Below are positions 7,651-15,726 of a DNA stretch of 64,000 bases, in pieces. Position numbers and translations under genes: made by a program. Each line of letters opens with the position of its first letter. Position 1 is the first letter of the stretch. The notes under the pieces were generated by a model, which was not told where the DNA came from, did no database searches, and was given only the letters and a program-made list of their open reading frames with translations. Origin of the DNA: Ruminococcaceae bacterium UBA3215 (GTDB taxonomy: Bacteria; Bacillota; Clostridia; Oscillospirales; Ruminococcaceae); NCBI GenBank assembly GCA_002363155.1, contig DEWH01000005.1, positions 1-64,000 of the forward strand, given 5' to 3'.

Positions 7651-9369
7651 TCAATTCTTGACGAGCTTGGTGAAGGCTTCGGCGTATTTTGCCTGGAGAG
7701 CTGCTGCCTCATCGTTGGATTTGCCGACAGTGGTGTAGTAGATCTTGATCTTGGGTTCTGTGCCGGAAGGACGGATAACGAGTGTTGCGCTGTCCTCAAG
7801 ATAGAGCGTGATAACGTTCGACTTCGGAAGATCTATCTTTGTCTTTGCGCCGGTCACGATGTCGGTCTTTTCGCTTGCCTCATAATCGGCAAAAGCTATG
7901 ACCTTTGTGCCTGCGATGTCCTTCGGGATATTGGTGCGTATGCTTGTCATTATCTCCTGCATCTTCGCCATACCGCTTGCGCCTTCGAATGCGAAGTTGT
8001 CAAGCTTGTTGCAGTAGCAGCCGTACTCCTCATACATTCTCTTTCTTGCCTCAATAAGGGAAATGCCCTTTGAGCGGTAGAATGCAGCCATTTCGCAGAT
8101 GAGCATAGATGCTACGACAGCGTCCTTGTCGCGTACATAACCGCCGGCAAGATAGCCGTAACTCTCCTCAAAACCAAAGATATAGCGGTCGGTCTCGCCC
8201 TTCTTCTCAAGGAAGCCTATCTGCTCACCGATGAACTTGAAGCCGGTGAGCACTTCGATAAGCTCAATTCCGTACTTCTTTGCAATAGCGCGGGTAAGAT
8301 CGGTAGTAACGATCGTCTTTACCGCAACAGGGTTCTTCGGCATCGTACCGAGTGCTGTTCTCTCACGTGCAACATAGTCGAGAAGCAGACAGCCTGTCTC
8401 ATTTCCGGAGAACAGCGCGTAATCGTCACCGTCGGGAACAGCGATGCCCACACGGTCGCAGTCGGGGTCGGTAGCAAGAAGAAGATCCGGCTTTTCCTTT
8501 GCGCAAAGTTCAAGACCCTTCTGGAGAGCTTCCTTGAATTCGGGGTTCGGATACGGGCATGTGGTGAAGTTTCCGTCGGGATTTTCCTGCTCCGGAACAA
8601 CAACGACTTCCTTTATGCCGATCTCTTTGAGGATACGGCGAACAGGCTTGTTGCCGGTACCGTTAAGAGGTGTATATACAACTTTGAGCCCTGCGCTTGC
8701 GCAGATATCGGGGTGGAGAGACTGCTTTCTTACTTCTGCCATGTAGTCGTCGATGCACTTGTCGTCGATATACTTGATAAGACCGCTCCTGATGCCCTCT
8801 TCAAGGGAGATCGATCTGATCCCCTCAAATACATCTGTCTTCTTGATCTCGGCGAGAACAGCGTTTGCAGCGTCGATCGTGAGCTGGCAGCCGTCGGATC
8901 CGTAAACCTTGTATCCGTTATATTTTGCTGGGTTGTGAGATGCGGTCACCATAACGCCTGCGTCACAGCCGTGGTATCTTACTGCCCACGAAAGCATAGG
9001 TGTAGGCATAAGCTCTTTGTAGATGAATACGCGGATGCCGTTGGCGGAGAGAACTCCTGCTACGGATTCGGCAAAATAATCGGACTTTATGCGGCTGTCG
9101 TAGGAGACTGCAACAGCGGCGCCCTCGGGCTTTATCTTCATAAGGTAAGAAGCGAGACCCTGTGTAGCCTTGCATACTGTGTAGTAGTTCATGCGGTTGG
9201 TTCCGGCACCGATAACGCCGCGCAGACCGCCTGTACCGAATTCAAGTTCGCGGTAGAATCTGTCGTTTATCTCTTCGGTATTTCCCTTTACGGATTCGAG
9301 TTCCTTTTTGAGGTCGGGGTCTTTTACTGCTTTTTCGAGCCAGAGCTGGTAAAGTGCATTGATGTCCAT
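7651..9369 (-). CDS. Phosphoglucomutase/phosphomannomutase
   Basis: 572 aa, full-length alpha-D-phosphohexomutase of the PgcA/PGM2-like branch. The phosphoserine loop TASHNP lies near residue 143. The metal loop DPDCDR, the sugar-binding FGFEESYG and the C-terminal phosphate-binding VIRPSGTEPKIK are all present. It interconverts hexose 1- and 6-phosphates, feeding UDP-glucose, glycolipid and wall polymer synthesis, or glucan breakdown. The ATG follows GGAAAGGA. Its promoter is at 9457-9485. It converges on the GH74 gene across the repeat region. Confidence 0.93.
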   Translation of the reverse strand: MDINALYQLWLEKAVKDPDLKKELESVKGNTEEINDRFYRELEFGTGGLRGVIGAGTNRMNYYTVCKATQGLASYLMKIKPEGAAVAVSYDSRIKSDYFAESVAGVLSANGIRVFIYKELMPTPMLSWAVRYHGCDAGVMVTASHNPAKYNGYKVYGSDGCQLTIDAANAVLAEIKKTDVFEGIRSISLEEGIRSGLIKYIDDKCIDDYMAEVRKQSLHPDICASAGLKVVYTPLNGTGNKPVRRILKEIGIKEVVVVPEQENPDGNFTTCPYPNPEFKEALQKGLELCAKEKPDLLLATDPDCDRVGIAVPDGDDYALFSGNETGCLLLDYVARERTALGTMPKNPVAVKTIVTTDLTRAIAKKYGIELIEVLTGFKFIGEQIGFLEKKGETDRYIFGFEESYGYLAGGYVRDKDAVVASMLICEMAAFYRSKGISLIEARKRMYEEYGCYCNKLDNFAFEGASGMAKMQEIMTSIRTNIPKDIAGTKVIAFADYEASEKTDIVTGAKTKIDLPKSNVITLYLEDSATLVIRPSGTEPKIKIYYTTVGKSNDEAAALQAKYAEAFTKLVKN

Positions 9370-9456
9370 ATTAATTATCCTTTCCGCCGGGAAAAGCCGG
9401 CAACGGCATCTGGTGCCATAATACCCGATATAAGCGGTTGCTTACCGATTATTTCT

Positions 9457-9485
9457 ATTATATCATAACCGCCGGAAAAATGCAA
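9457..9485 (-). promoter_or_regulatory. Promoter for the phosphohexomutase gene
   Basis: On the minus strand TTGCAT (9480-9485), 17 bp, TATAAT (9457-9462), about 88 bases before the ATG. Confidence 0.75.
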
Positions 9486-9599
9486 TATTCATACAAAATT
9501 TTCTCTCTAAAATGCGGGAATGCAAAAATAAACGGCCGCAGTCTTTGTGCCGTTGACTGAGGCCGTGCGAAAGGGGTAAGGAGGGTATATTTCTGTTTT

Positions 9600-9779
9600 T
9601 TATATAAAAGCGGGAAGCGGCTTTTCCGTTAAGGGAGGACACCGTGGTAATGACATTGACTGAGCCAGTGGGTTGTTCCGGCTTTAAGGAGGACATTGAC
9701 AGACATCTGAACGTTATTCGGTCGGTCAAGCCGCTTCACTCGCTTGTTTACTTCTGTTTTTCTCTGTTTCCCTCTTTCT
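9600..9779 (-). ncRNA. Candidate structured small RNA of about 180 nt
   Basis: Seen: 9608-9623 and 9728-9745 form a long closing stem (10 bp plus 5 bp with a small bulge). Inside, AGCCGG and CTGGCT (9664-9686, minus strand) form a terminal hairpin. A consensus promoter on the minus strand (9786-9814) points into it, and a short U-rich stretch follows the 3' arm. On the minus strand the RNA carries CCTCCTTAA and CCTCCCTTAA, both complementary to Shine-Dalgarno sequences, and two copies of GTCAATGTC. Inference: a regulatory RNA, either of 6S-like shape or an antisense-to-SD riboregulator. I cannot match it to a named family. The + strand ORF over it (9644-9880) has no protein-like features. Confidence 0.55.
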
Positions 9780-9785
9780 GTCTGT

Positions 9786-9814
9786 ATTATATCACGTTTT
9801 CCGGCGCAATACAA
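9786..9814 (-). promoter_or_regulatory. Promoter for the candidate small RNA
   Basis: On the minus strand TTGTAT (9809-9814), 17 bp, TATAAT (9786-9791). Predicted start near 9779. Confidence 0.65.
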
Positions 9815-9825
9815 CAACAAACCGG

Positions 9826-9874
9826 TTACAATGCCGTTACAATGTGGTTACAATTTTTGGCAATTTATTACAAT
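9826..9874. promoter_or_regulatory. Four TTACAAT direct repeats, likely operator array
   Basis: TTACAAT occurs at 9826-9832, 9837-9843, 9848-9854 and 9868-9874. The first three are exactly 11 bp apart, about one helical turn. The array lies just upstream of the small-RNA promoter, where an activator or repressor would bind. Confidence 0.55.
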
Positions 9875-9940
9875 TTGTAATTTGCGGGTATTCCGATCCT
9901 GTTTTCTGCCTTTTAAAGTTCCGTGTTACGGCATTTGGGT

Positions 9941-9981
9941 CAAGGGCTTTGCCCTTGCGCGAGCCGGCTGCGTAAGCCGGC
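9941..9981. repeat. Hairpins downstream of ypeB
   Basis: CAAGGGCTTTGCCCTTG (9941-9957) is self-complementary. GCCGGCT (9963-9969) pairs with AGCCGGC (9975-9981), and further GC-rich partial palindromes run on to about 10030. They may end ypeB transcription, but no clear T run follows. Confidence 0.5.
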
Positions 9982-10032
9982 CCTGTCCGGGAGGACAAGC
10001 GCGTCAGCGCAGCAGCCGGCAGCACAAGGCTC

Positions 10033-11376
10033 TCACACTGTCAGCACGCCGCCGGAGCCGATCTTTAATATCAAGATCTGCTCCTCTCTGCCGGTAACGG
10101 CGTTGAGATAGACGAGAATGTTCTCGCCCTCGGAGCCGGTGCAGCGCACCTCATGGCAGAACACCTCGTTCTGACCGCTGGAGGGGATAACGCAGAGCTT
10201 TGATGATATCGGCGTGAGACTGCCGGAAACGAGAGTTTTTGCGTATTCTCCGGATATCTTCGGAGGAGGAAGTTCGCGGATAGTGTGGTTCGTGAGATAG
10301 CCGCGCATATCGAACGAGAGCACTTCCCCGTTGTCAAGCGCGACCCCTACTTTTATCAGATCGGTGTACATCGTCACCCCGTTCTGCTCCGCCGCAAGGT
10401 TCACAACGCAGATTCCGTTCCTTATCTCATAGTAAGAGTCGGTAAGACCGCGTATGCCGAGCTTTGCAAGAAATTCCTCGGCGCGGATAACGGCTTCCTT
10501 TGCCGTAAGCGTCTGCTTGCCGGTATTGCGGGAGGACAGCATATACGAGTACATTCCGCCCGCCTTTGTTATAGCTATTGTGCGCTTTCCGTCAGTGAAA
10601 ACGTATGATGGCATCTTGCCTTCCTCCTGTGTGAGCAGTTCCAGCTCATTCCCGTCGGCAAGCTTCTTCGCTTTGCGGAGCGCTTCCGCCTGGTCTATCT
10701 TCTTCTCGTTTTTGAGCATAAGCGGAGACTTGTTCATTATATGATCGGAGTAGGGTCCGTCGTATATCAGCGTCGGGAAAGTGCTGTCGCTGTCGGCAAG
10801 GTCGGTAAAGCCGTCCGTGACGCTGACAAGTCCGTCCGCTTCGAGGTTAGATGCCGCGTAAGCTGTGTCCGCAAGCGTGATCTCTCCGCTGCCGATCCTG
10901 CGCTCGATATCCCACATACTTCCGCTTATCTTCTGCGCGTAGGAGTGCAGAGCGGAGATGTTTCTGCGCTCATCGGCGGTAAGGCTTCCGCCCTCGGCGC
11001 ACTTCTCCGCGAGGGATTTCGAGTAATTGCCCACCTGCGAGAGAAAACGGTAGGTCTCGGTGAGATCGAGTTCTTTTATCGGCAGGCGCGACAGCGAGTT
11101 TTTCGCGTTGGAAGCATCGCTGCACAGCTTCTCGGACAGGTCTGAAAGCATTGATATGCTGTTGGTGTACATTCCTTTCTGGAGGTTGTTCTTTATGTTG
11201 TCGAGGTCGAGCGAAAGCTCCTCAATTGCGTGCATATAGCTGTTTTCGACAGCTCTCTCTGCTTTATCGGCACGGGTGCCGTTGTTTATCGCGGCGACCG
11301 AAAGCACAAGTATAAACGCGAGCGCAAAGGTGAGCAGTCTTGCAAGCGCGCGGCGTGACATTGTTACATTTGCCAT
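10033..11376 (-). CDS. ypeB: Germination protein YpeB
   Basis: 447 aa. An N-terminal membrane anchor (LLTFALAFILVLSVAAI) is followed by a helical YpeB N-domain with the family hallmark Y...ELSLDLDNIKNNLQKGMYT. Two or three PepSY-like repeats fill the second half (ALRKAKKLADG, AVIRAEEFLAKLGIRG). In Bacillus, YpeB holds the cortex-lytic enzyme SleB in the dormant spore; sleB is normally adjacent but is not in this window. The ATG at 11376 follows GAAAGGA, so I shortened the longer ORF by 23 codons. It indicates a spore-forming lineage. Confidence 0.88.
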   Translation of the reverse strand: MANVTMSRRALARLLTFALAFILVLSVAAINNGTRADKAERAVENSYMHAIEELSLDLDNIKNNLQKGMYTNSISMLSDLSEKLCSDASNAKNSLSRLPIKELDLTETYRFLSQVGNYSKSLAEKCAEGGSLTADERRNISALHSYAQKISGSMWDIERRIGSGEITLADTAYAASNLEADGLVSVTDGFTDLADSDSTFPTLIYDGPYSDHIMNKSPLMLKNEKKIDQAEALRKAKKLADGNELELLTQEEGKMPSYVFTDGKRTIAITKAGGMYSYMLSSRNTGKQTLTAKEAVIRAEEFLAKLGIRGLTDSYYEIRNGICVVNLAAEQNGVTMYTDLIKVGVALDNGEVLSFDMRGYLTNHTIRELPPPKISGEYAKTLVSGSLTPISSKLCVIPSSGQNEVFCHEVRCTGSEGENILVYLNAVTGREEQILILKIGSGGVLTV

Positions 11377-11487
11377 TTCAATTATCCTTTCAATTTTGGT
11401 CAAGGATATGCTTATTTGCATTTCCTTACCGATATTTTTGTGCAAATTTTCGGGTAATATGCTATTTAATTTTTTTACAAAATGTGG

Positions 11488-11493
11488 TATAAT
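11488..11493 (+). promoter_or_regulatory. Extended -10 promoter for the cysteine desulfurase operon
   Basis: TGG directly before TATAAT (11488-11493) makes an extended -10 element. The -35 region (TTTAAT) is weak. Confidence 0.55.
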
Positions 11494-11529
11494 GTTTATA
11501 ATTATACTATATTAATATCGAGTGATAAA

Positions 11530-12639
11530 ATGATATATCTTGACAATTCGTCCACCACAAGACCCTTAGACAGCGTTATAAAAGCTGTATCGGACAATAT
11601 GGCGGACAATTTCGGCAATGCGTCCTCGCTCCACCGCATGGGCGTGAATGCCGAGAAAACGCTTAAAGAAGCAAAGAAGACGATACTTGACCGGCTTTCC
11701 GCGGACGGAGAGCTTTACTTCACGTCCGGAGCGACCGAGAGCAATAACACCGTGCTTTTCGGCATACCGAAAGCTTACCGCCACAACGGAAAGCGCATAG
11801 TGACCACATCTTTCGAGCATCCGAGTGTTGCAAACCCGCTGAAAAAGCTGGAAGAAGCGGGATATGAGATAGTCCGCGTAAAACCGCCGAAGCGCGGTGA
11901 AACGCAGGACTATGAGCAGCGCATCATTGACGCGGTCGATGATAACACGCTCATGGTCAGCGCCATGTGGGTGAACAACGAGACAGGATTTATAACCGAT
12001 ATCGCAAAGATATACACGGCGGTAAAGCGCAGGAACCCGAAAACTATCGTGCATTCCGACGCTGTGCAGGGCTTCTGCAAGCTCCCGTCAAAGGGGCTTA
12101 AAGCCGATCTCATAAGCCTTTCGGCGCACAAGATACACGGCACAAAGGGCATAGGCGCGCTGTACTGCGCAAAGGGCGTGCGCTTTGAACCGCTCCTGTA
12201 CGGCGGAGGTCAGCAGAAGAACCTGCGCTCCGGCACGGAGCCGATAGACCTGATAGCCGGATTTGCCGAGGCGGTGCGCAGCTATCCGGACTGCGCGGAA
12301 AAGTACGCGGAGCTTAACGGTATGCTGGAAAAGCGGCTCGCGGAGCTGCCCGATATCGCAGTAAACAGCTATAACAATGCAAAGAATATACTGAACTTTT
12401 CGGTACGGGGAGTTCGGAGCGAGATAATGCTGCACTTCCTCGAAGAGCGGGAGATATATGTGTCAAGCGGTTCCGCCTGCTCAAAGGGCAAGACAAGCGG
12501 AGTGCTGGCGGAATTCGGTGTTCCGGACAGGGACGCGGACTGCGCGATAAGGGTAAGTATGTCGCCGTTCACGGCGGAGAGCGATATTGACGCGCTTGTG
12601 ACCGGCATATCGGACGGTATAAAGAGGTTACGCCGCTGA
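11530..12639 (+). CDS. Cysteine desulfurase, NifS/IscS-like
   Basis: 369 aa, class V aminotransferase fold with bound PLP. It starts MIYLDNSSTTRP, typical of NifS. The PLP lysine is in LSLSAHKIHGTKG (about Lys201) and the persulfide-forming cysteine is in SSGSACSKG (Cys317). It removes sulfur from cysteine and passes it on as a persulfide. thiI is the next gene, as in the nifZ-thiI pair of Bacillus subtilis, so its main client is probably 4-thiouridine formation in tRNA. The ribosome site is weak (GAGTGA). Confidence 0.93.
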   Translation: MIYLDNSSTTRPLDSVIKAVSDNMADNFGNASSLHRMGVNAEKTLKEAKKTILDRLSADGELYFTSGATESNNTVLFGIPKAYRHNGKRIVTTSFEHPSVANPLKKLEEAGYEIVRVKPPKRGETQDYEQRIIDAVDDNTLMVSAMWVNNETGFITDIAKIYTAVKRRNPKTIVHSDAVQGFCKLPSKGLKADLISLSAHKIHGTKGIGALYCAKGVRFEPLLYGGGQQKNLRSGTEPIDLIAGFAEAVRSYPDCAEKYAELNGMLEKRLAELPDIAVNSYNNAKNILNFSVRGVRSEIMLHFLEEREIYVSSGSACSKGKTSGVLAEFGVPDRDADCAIRVSMSPFTAESDIDALVTGISDGIKRLRR

Positions 12640-12722
12640 CCGGCGCCGGCGCGCCTGAGGGAAAGAACCCTTTTCTGAAGAAAAGGGTTCTCCCCCTCAG
12701 ACTCCCCCATTCCCAAAAGACT
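12640..12722. repeat. Dispersed hairpin repeat, family B (copy 2)
   Basis: CTGAGGG and CCCTCAG enclose a perfect 11-bp hairpin, GAACCCTTTTC with GAAAAGGGTTC around TGAA. It ends AAAAGACTTT. It is the inverse of the element at 1-60. It lies between the desulfurase and thiI, but has no T run, so the operon may read through. Confidence 0.75.
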
Positions 12723-12750
12723 TTATTATCAGATAAACGGAGACAGTAAA

Positions 12751-13935
12751 ATGCAGGAAGTAATAATGGCAAAATACGGCGAGATAGCGCTCAAAGGGCT
12801 CAACAAGAACACCTTTGAGGATCTTCTCGTGCGCAATATAAAGCGCAGGATCAAGAACTGCGGCGAGTTTCACATCACCCGCAACCAGTCCACGATCTAC
12901 ATATCCCCGGAGAACGAAAGCGCGGATATGGAGAAGGCGATAGACTGGGTGACAAAGACATTCGGAGTTGCTGCGGTGCAGCGTGCCGCCGTTCTCCCGA
13001 AGGATTTCGATGAGATAGTGAAGCAGGGTATGTCCTATCTTGAGGAGGCGCTCTCCGGCGCAAAGACATTCAAGGTAGATGCAAAGCGTTCGGACAAGAA
13101 GTTCCCTCTGAAAACCCCGGATATCCAGCGCGAGCTGGGTGCCGCGATACTCGAAGCGTACCCGCATCTCACGGTAGATGTGCATGACCCGGACGTTACG
13201 GTGCTGTGCGAGATACGCGACTCAAACGCATACCTTAACGCACAGCGCATTATAGGTGTCGGCGGTATCCCCGTCGGAAGCAGCGGCACTGCGCTCCTTC
13301 TCCTCTCCGGCGGTATCGACAGCCCGGTGGCTGCATATATGATGGCGAAGCGCGGCATCGGCGTTGACGCTATCCATTTCCAGAGCCCGCCCTACACCTC
13401 CGAGCGTGCGCTTATGAAGGTGGAGGAGCTGTGCGGCGAGCTTGTACCGTACTGCGGGGATATACGGTTCTACATCGTGCCCTTCACCGAGATACAGGAA
13501 GCGCTGCGGGACAACTGCCCAGAGGAATATTTCACGGTCATAATGCGCAGGCTTATGATAAAGATCACAAACAGCGTCTGCGCTGCCCACGACTACAAGG
13601 CTATCATCACCGGCGAGAGCGTCGGACAGGTGGCGAGCCAGACGATAATGGCGCTGGGCTGCACGGACAAGGCTGCGGAGTACCCGGTATTCCGTCCCGT
13701 TATCGGAATGGACAAAAAGGAGATAACCGAGATCGCGCGTAAGATCGGCACATTTGAGACTTCCATACAGCCTTATGAGGACTGCTGCACCGTATTTACT
13801 CCCAAGCACCCCCGCACAAAGCCGGTGCTTGCGGACGTTGAAAAAGCGGAATCGCGTTTCGACTTTGAACCGCTCATTGAAAAGGCGATAAACGGCATAA
13901 CCGTCAAGGATTTCAAGCTCGGAACAACAGAATAA
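12751..13935 (+). CDS. thiI: tRNA 4-thiouridine synthetase ThiI
   Basis: 394 aa, the short form without a C-terminal rhodanese domain, as usual in Firmicutes. It has an N-terminal ferredoxin-like domain and THUMP (about residues 60-165), then a PP-loop ATPase with LLLLSGGIDSPVAAYMM (residues about 180-196). GESVGQVASQT and the C-terminal CCTVF.PKHPRTKP are conserved ThiI blocks. It adenylates U8 of tRNA and inserts sulfur from the upstream desulfurase. The ATG follows GGAG by 8 nt. Confidence 0.95.
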   Translation: MQEVIMAKYGEIALKGLNKNTFEDLLVRNIKRRIKNCGEFHITRNQSTIYISPENESADMEKAIDWVTKTFGVAAVQRAAVLPKDFDEIVKQGMSYLEEALSGAKTFKVDAKRSDKKFPLKTPDIQRELGAAILEAYPHLTVDVHDPDVTVLCEIRDSNAYLNAQRIIGVGGIPVGSSGTALLLLSGGIDSPVAAYMMAKRGIGVDAIHFQSPPYTSERALMKVEELCGELVPYCGDIRFYIVPFTEIQEALRDNCPEEYFTVIMRRLMIKITNSVCAAHDYKAIITGESVGQVASQTIMALGCTDKAAEYPVFRPVIGMDKKEITEIARKIGTFETSIQPYEDCCTVFTPKHPRTKPVLADVEKAESRFDFEPLIEKAINGITVKDFKLGTTE

Positions 13936-13963
13936 AAGGGTACGGATCATATTCCGTGCATAG

Positions 13964-15127
13964 GTGAAAGAATTGATAAAGAACGATTTTCTTCAGAACA
14001 TCGTGCAGATTAACTGCATACCGGTACTGATAATAATATTTCTGATCTTCTTTCTCAAGATAAACTATACTTACGAAAAGGATCTTACGAAGAAGTTCAT
14101 ACCGTCGCTGGTCATTCTTCTGGCGCTGATAGTGGTGGATAACGTGGATTACTACGCCTACGACGCCGCAGAAGTCACCGGAGCGATAGATCTGCTGCAC
14201 AGAACGGCGGCGATGCTCGGCTACGACCTTCGCATAACCCTTATGGCAAGTCTTATATCGGTTGCCGCGGACAGACTCAGTGACCGCAAACATACGGTGT
14301 TCTGGACATATCTGCCGGCGCTCGTGAATGTCTTTGTGCTTCTGCCGTGCCTGTTCACCGACCTGTTCTTCTATTACAACCCGGACGGCTCTGTCGGACG
14401 CGGTCCTCTTGCCTTTGAACCGCATTTTCTGTCGGCAGTGTATATGCTTTTCCTTTTCGCACTCGGTTTCCTGTGCAGAAGAAAGGGCAGGCACAACGAA
14501 ATGGGCATACTCATTCTGTGCGGCGCTCTGACGATAATGGGATTCCTGGCTGAATTCCTGTTCGCGCTGCGGGGCATACTGATAGGAGTAGTAGCGCTGG
14601 ACATCACGTTCTACTACCTGTATCTTCACATCGAGCATTTCCGTTTTGACGCGCTCACACGCATCTTTAACCGTGACGCGTTCATTGCTGATGTCGAGAA
14701 GTACGGCAGCGGCGCCATTTCCCACATACTCAGCATTGACCTCAACAACCTCAAGGTGCTTAACGATACTTACGGCCACGGCGAGGGCGACAAGGCACTC
14801 AAAGCTATCGCAAAAGCGCTGGAAAGGTCATGCCTGCCCGGCTGCTTTGCCTACCGTGTAGGCGGCGACGAGTTTGCGGCGATATGCCTGCATAAAAAGA
14901 CCGAGGCTGTGGAAGCCATGATCGCGGATATGTACAAGGCTGTGGAAGAAGCGGGATATTCCTGCGCTATCGGCTATGCCGAATGGGGAAGCGGTCAGTC
15001 ATTCACCGAGGTATATAAGGACGCGGACGACAAGATGTACCACAAGAAGAGACAGATGAAGAATATAGCGTCAGACCCCATGCGCGTAAGATATGAAAAC
15101 AAAGCTCCGGCAGGGGAAAATGTGTGA
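13964..15127 (+). CDS. Membrane diguanylate cyclase (GGDEF)
   Basis: 387 aa. About seven membrane helices fill residues 10-220, followed by a GGDEF domain (DALTRIFNRDAF, then YRVGGDEFAAI near residue 300). The active-site signature is intact, so synthesis of c-di-GMP from GTP is expected. The product-inhibition RxxD normally five residues before GGDEF is absent, so the enzyme may lack feedback control. The start is GTG at 13964 or TTG at 13973; AGGTGA fits the TTG better (5 nt). The membrane part resembles a 7TM sensor but no ligand can be named. It lies 28 bp after thiI. Confidence 0.9.
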   Translation: MKELIKNDFLQNIVQINCIPVLIIIFLIFFLKINYTYEKDLTKKFIPSLVILLALIVVDNVDYYAYDAAEVTGAIDLLHRTAAMLGYDLRITLMASLISVAADRLSDRKHTVFWTYLPALVNVFVLLPCLFTDLFFYYNPDGSVGRGPLAFEPHFLSAVYMLFLFALGFLCRRKGRHNEMGILILCGALTIMGFLAEFLFALRGILIGVVALDITFYYLYLHIEHFRFDALTRIFNRDAFIADVEKYGSGAISHILSIDLNNLKVLNDTYGHGEGDKALKAIAKALERSCLPGCFAYRVGGDEFAAICLHKKTEAVEAMIADMYKAVEEAGYSCAIGYAEWGSGQSFTEVYKDADDKMYHKKRQMKNIASDPMRVRYENKAPAGENV

Positions 15128-15193
15128 TAAAAAATTGCAGTAAATGACAGCCGTGTTAAAATCTGCGGGAACCGGAGTGAAATATATTACAAT

Positions 15194-15706
15194 ATGGTAA
15201 CAAAACTTGACAAAACAGCACAAAATGTAGTACAATTACTGAAAGAGCGCCATTTTACGCTTGCAACAGCCGAAAGCTGTACCGGCGGGCTTATCTCTGC
15301 GGAGATAACCTCGGTATCCGGTTCGTCGGAGGTTTTCGGGTATGGGGTATGCACCTATGCCAACGAAGCGAAAATGAAGCTGCTGGGCGTTAAGGAAGAG
15401 ACTCTTGCAAGCGTCGGCGCGGTGTCGGAAGAAACTGCCGTGCAGATGGCGGAAGGCGCAAGAAAGCTCTCCGGCGCGGATATCGCCGTATCGGTCACCG
15501 GAATAGCGGGTCCCGGCGGCGGAACTCCCGAAAAGCCGGTGGGAACAGTGTATATCGGCTTTGCGTCGGACAAGACCGTTTACGCGAAAAGATACCTGTT
15601 CACGGGGGAAGGCTTCCCCGAAGCCGCGGACAGCCGTGAGGCGGTAAGGTTTGAAACAGCGTACACAGCGCTGAACACGATAATAGAAGAAACAGAAACA
15701 ATGTGA
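15194..15706 (+). CDS. pncC: Nicotinamide-nucleotide amidase (CinA C-terminal family)
   Basis: 170 aa, a stand-alone CinA C-terminal domain. Key blocks are [13 protein letters not shown] (with the catalytic Ser), [25 protein letters not shown] and [22 protein letters not shown]. PncC deamidates NMN to nicotinate mononucleotide for NAD recycling. The N-terminal CinA half is absent, as in many bacteria. The upstream GGAG is rather far (15 nt) from the ATG. Confidence 0.92.
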   Translation: MVTKLDKTAQNVVQLLKERHFTLATAESCTGGLISAEITSVSGSSEVFGYGVCTYANEAKMKLLGVKEETLASVGAVSEETAVQMAEGARKLSGADIAVSVTGIAGPGGGTPEKPVGTVYIGFASDKTVYAKRYLFTGEGFPEAADSREAVRFETAYTALNTIIEETETM

Positions 15707-15726
15707 TAGAATAAAAGGAGAAGGCT

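Noticed and set aside
7232..7653. Insertion sequence
   Set aside because: Repeats are present but there is no transposase frame and no simple terminal inverted repeat with target duplication.
9644..9880. 78-codon frame with GTG start after AAGGGAGGACACC
   Set aside because: The peptide has no protein-like features, runs across the promoter and TTACAAT array, and lies on the strand opposite the better-supported small RNA. A leader peptide cannot be fully excluded.
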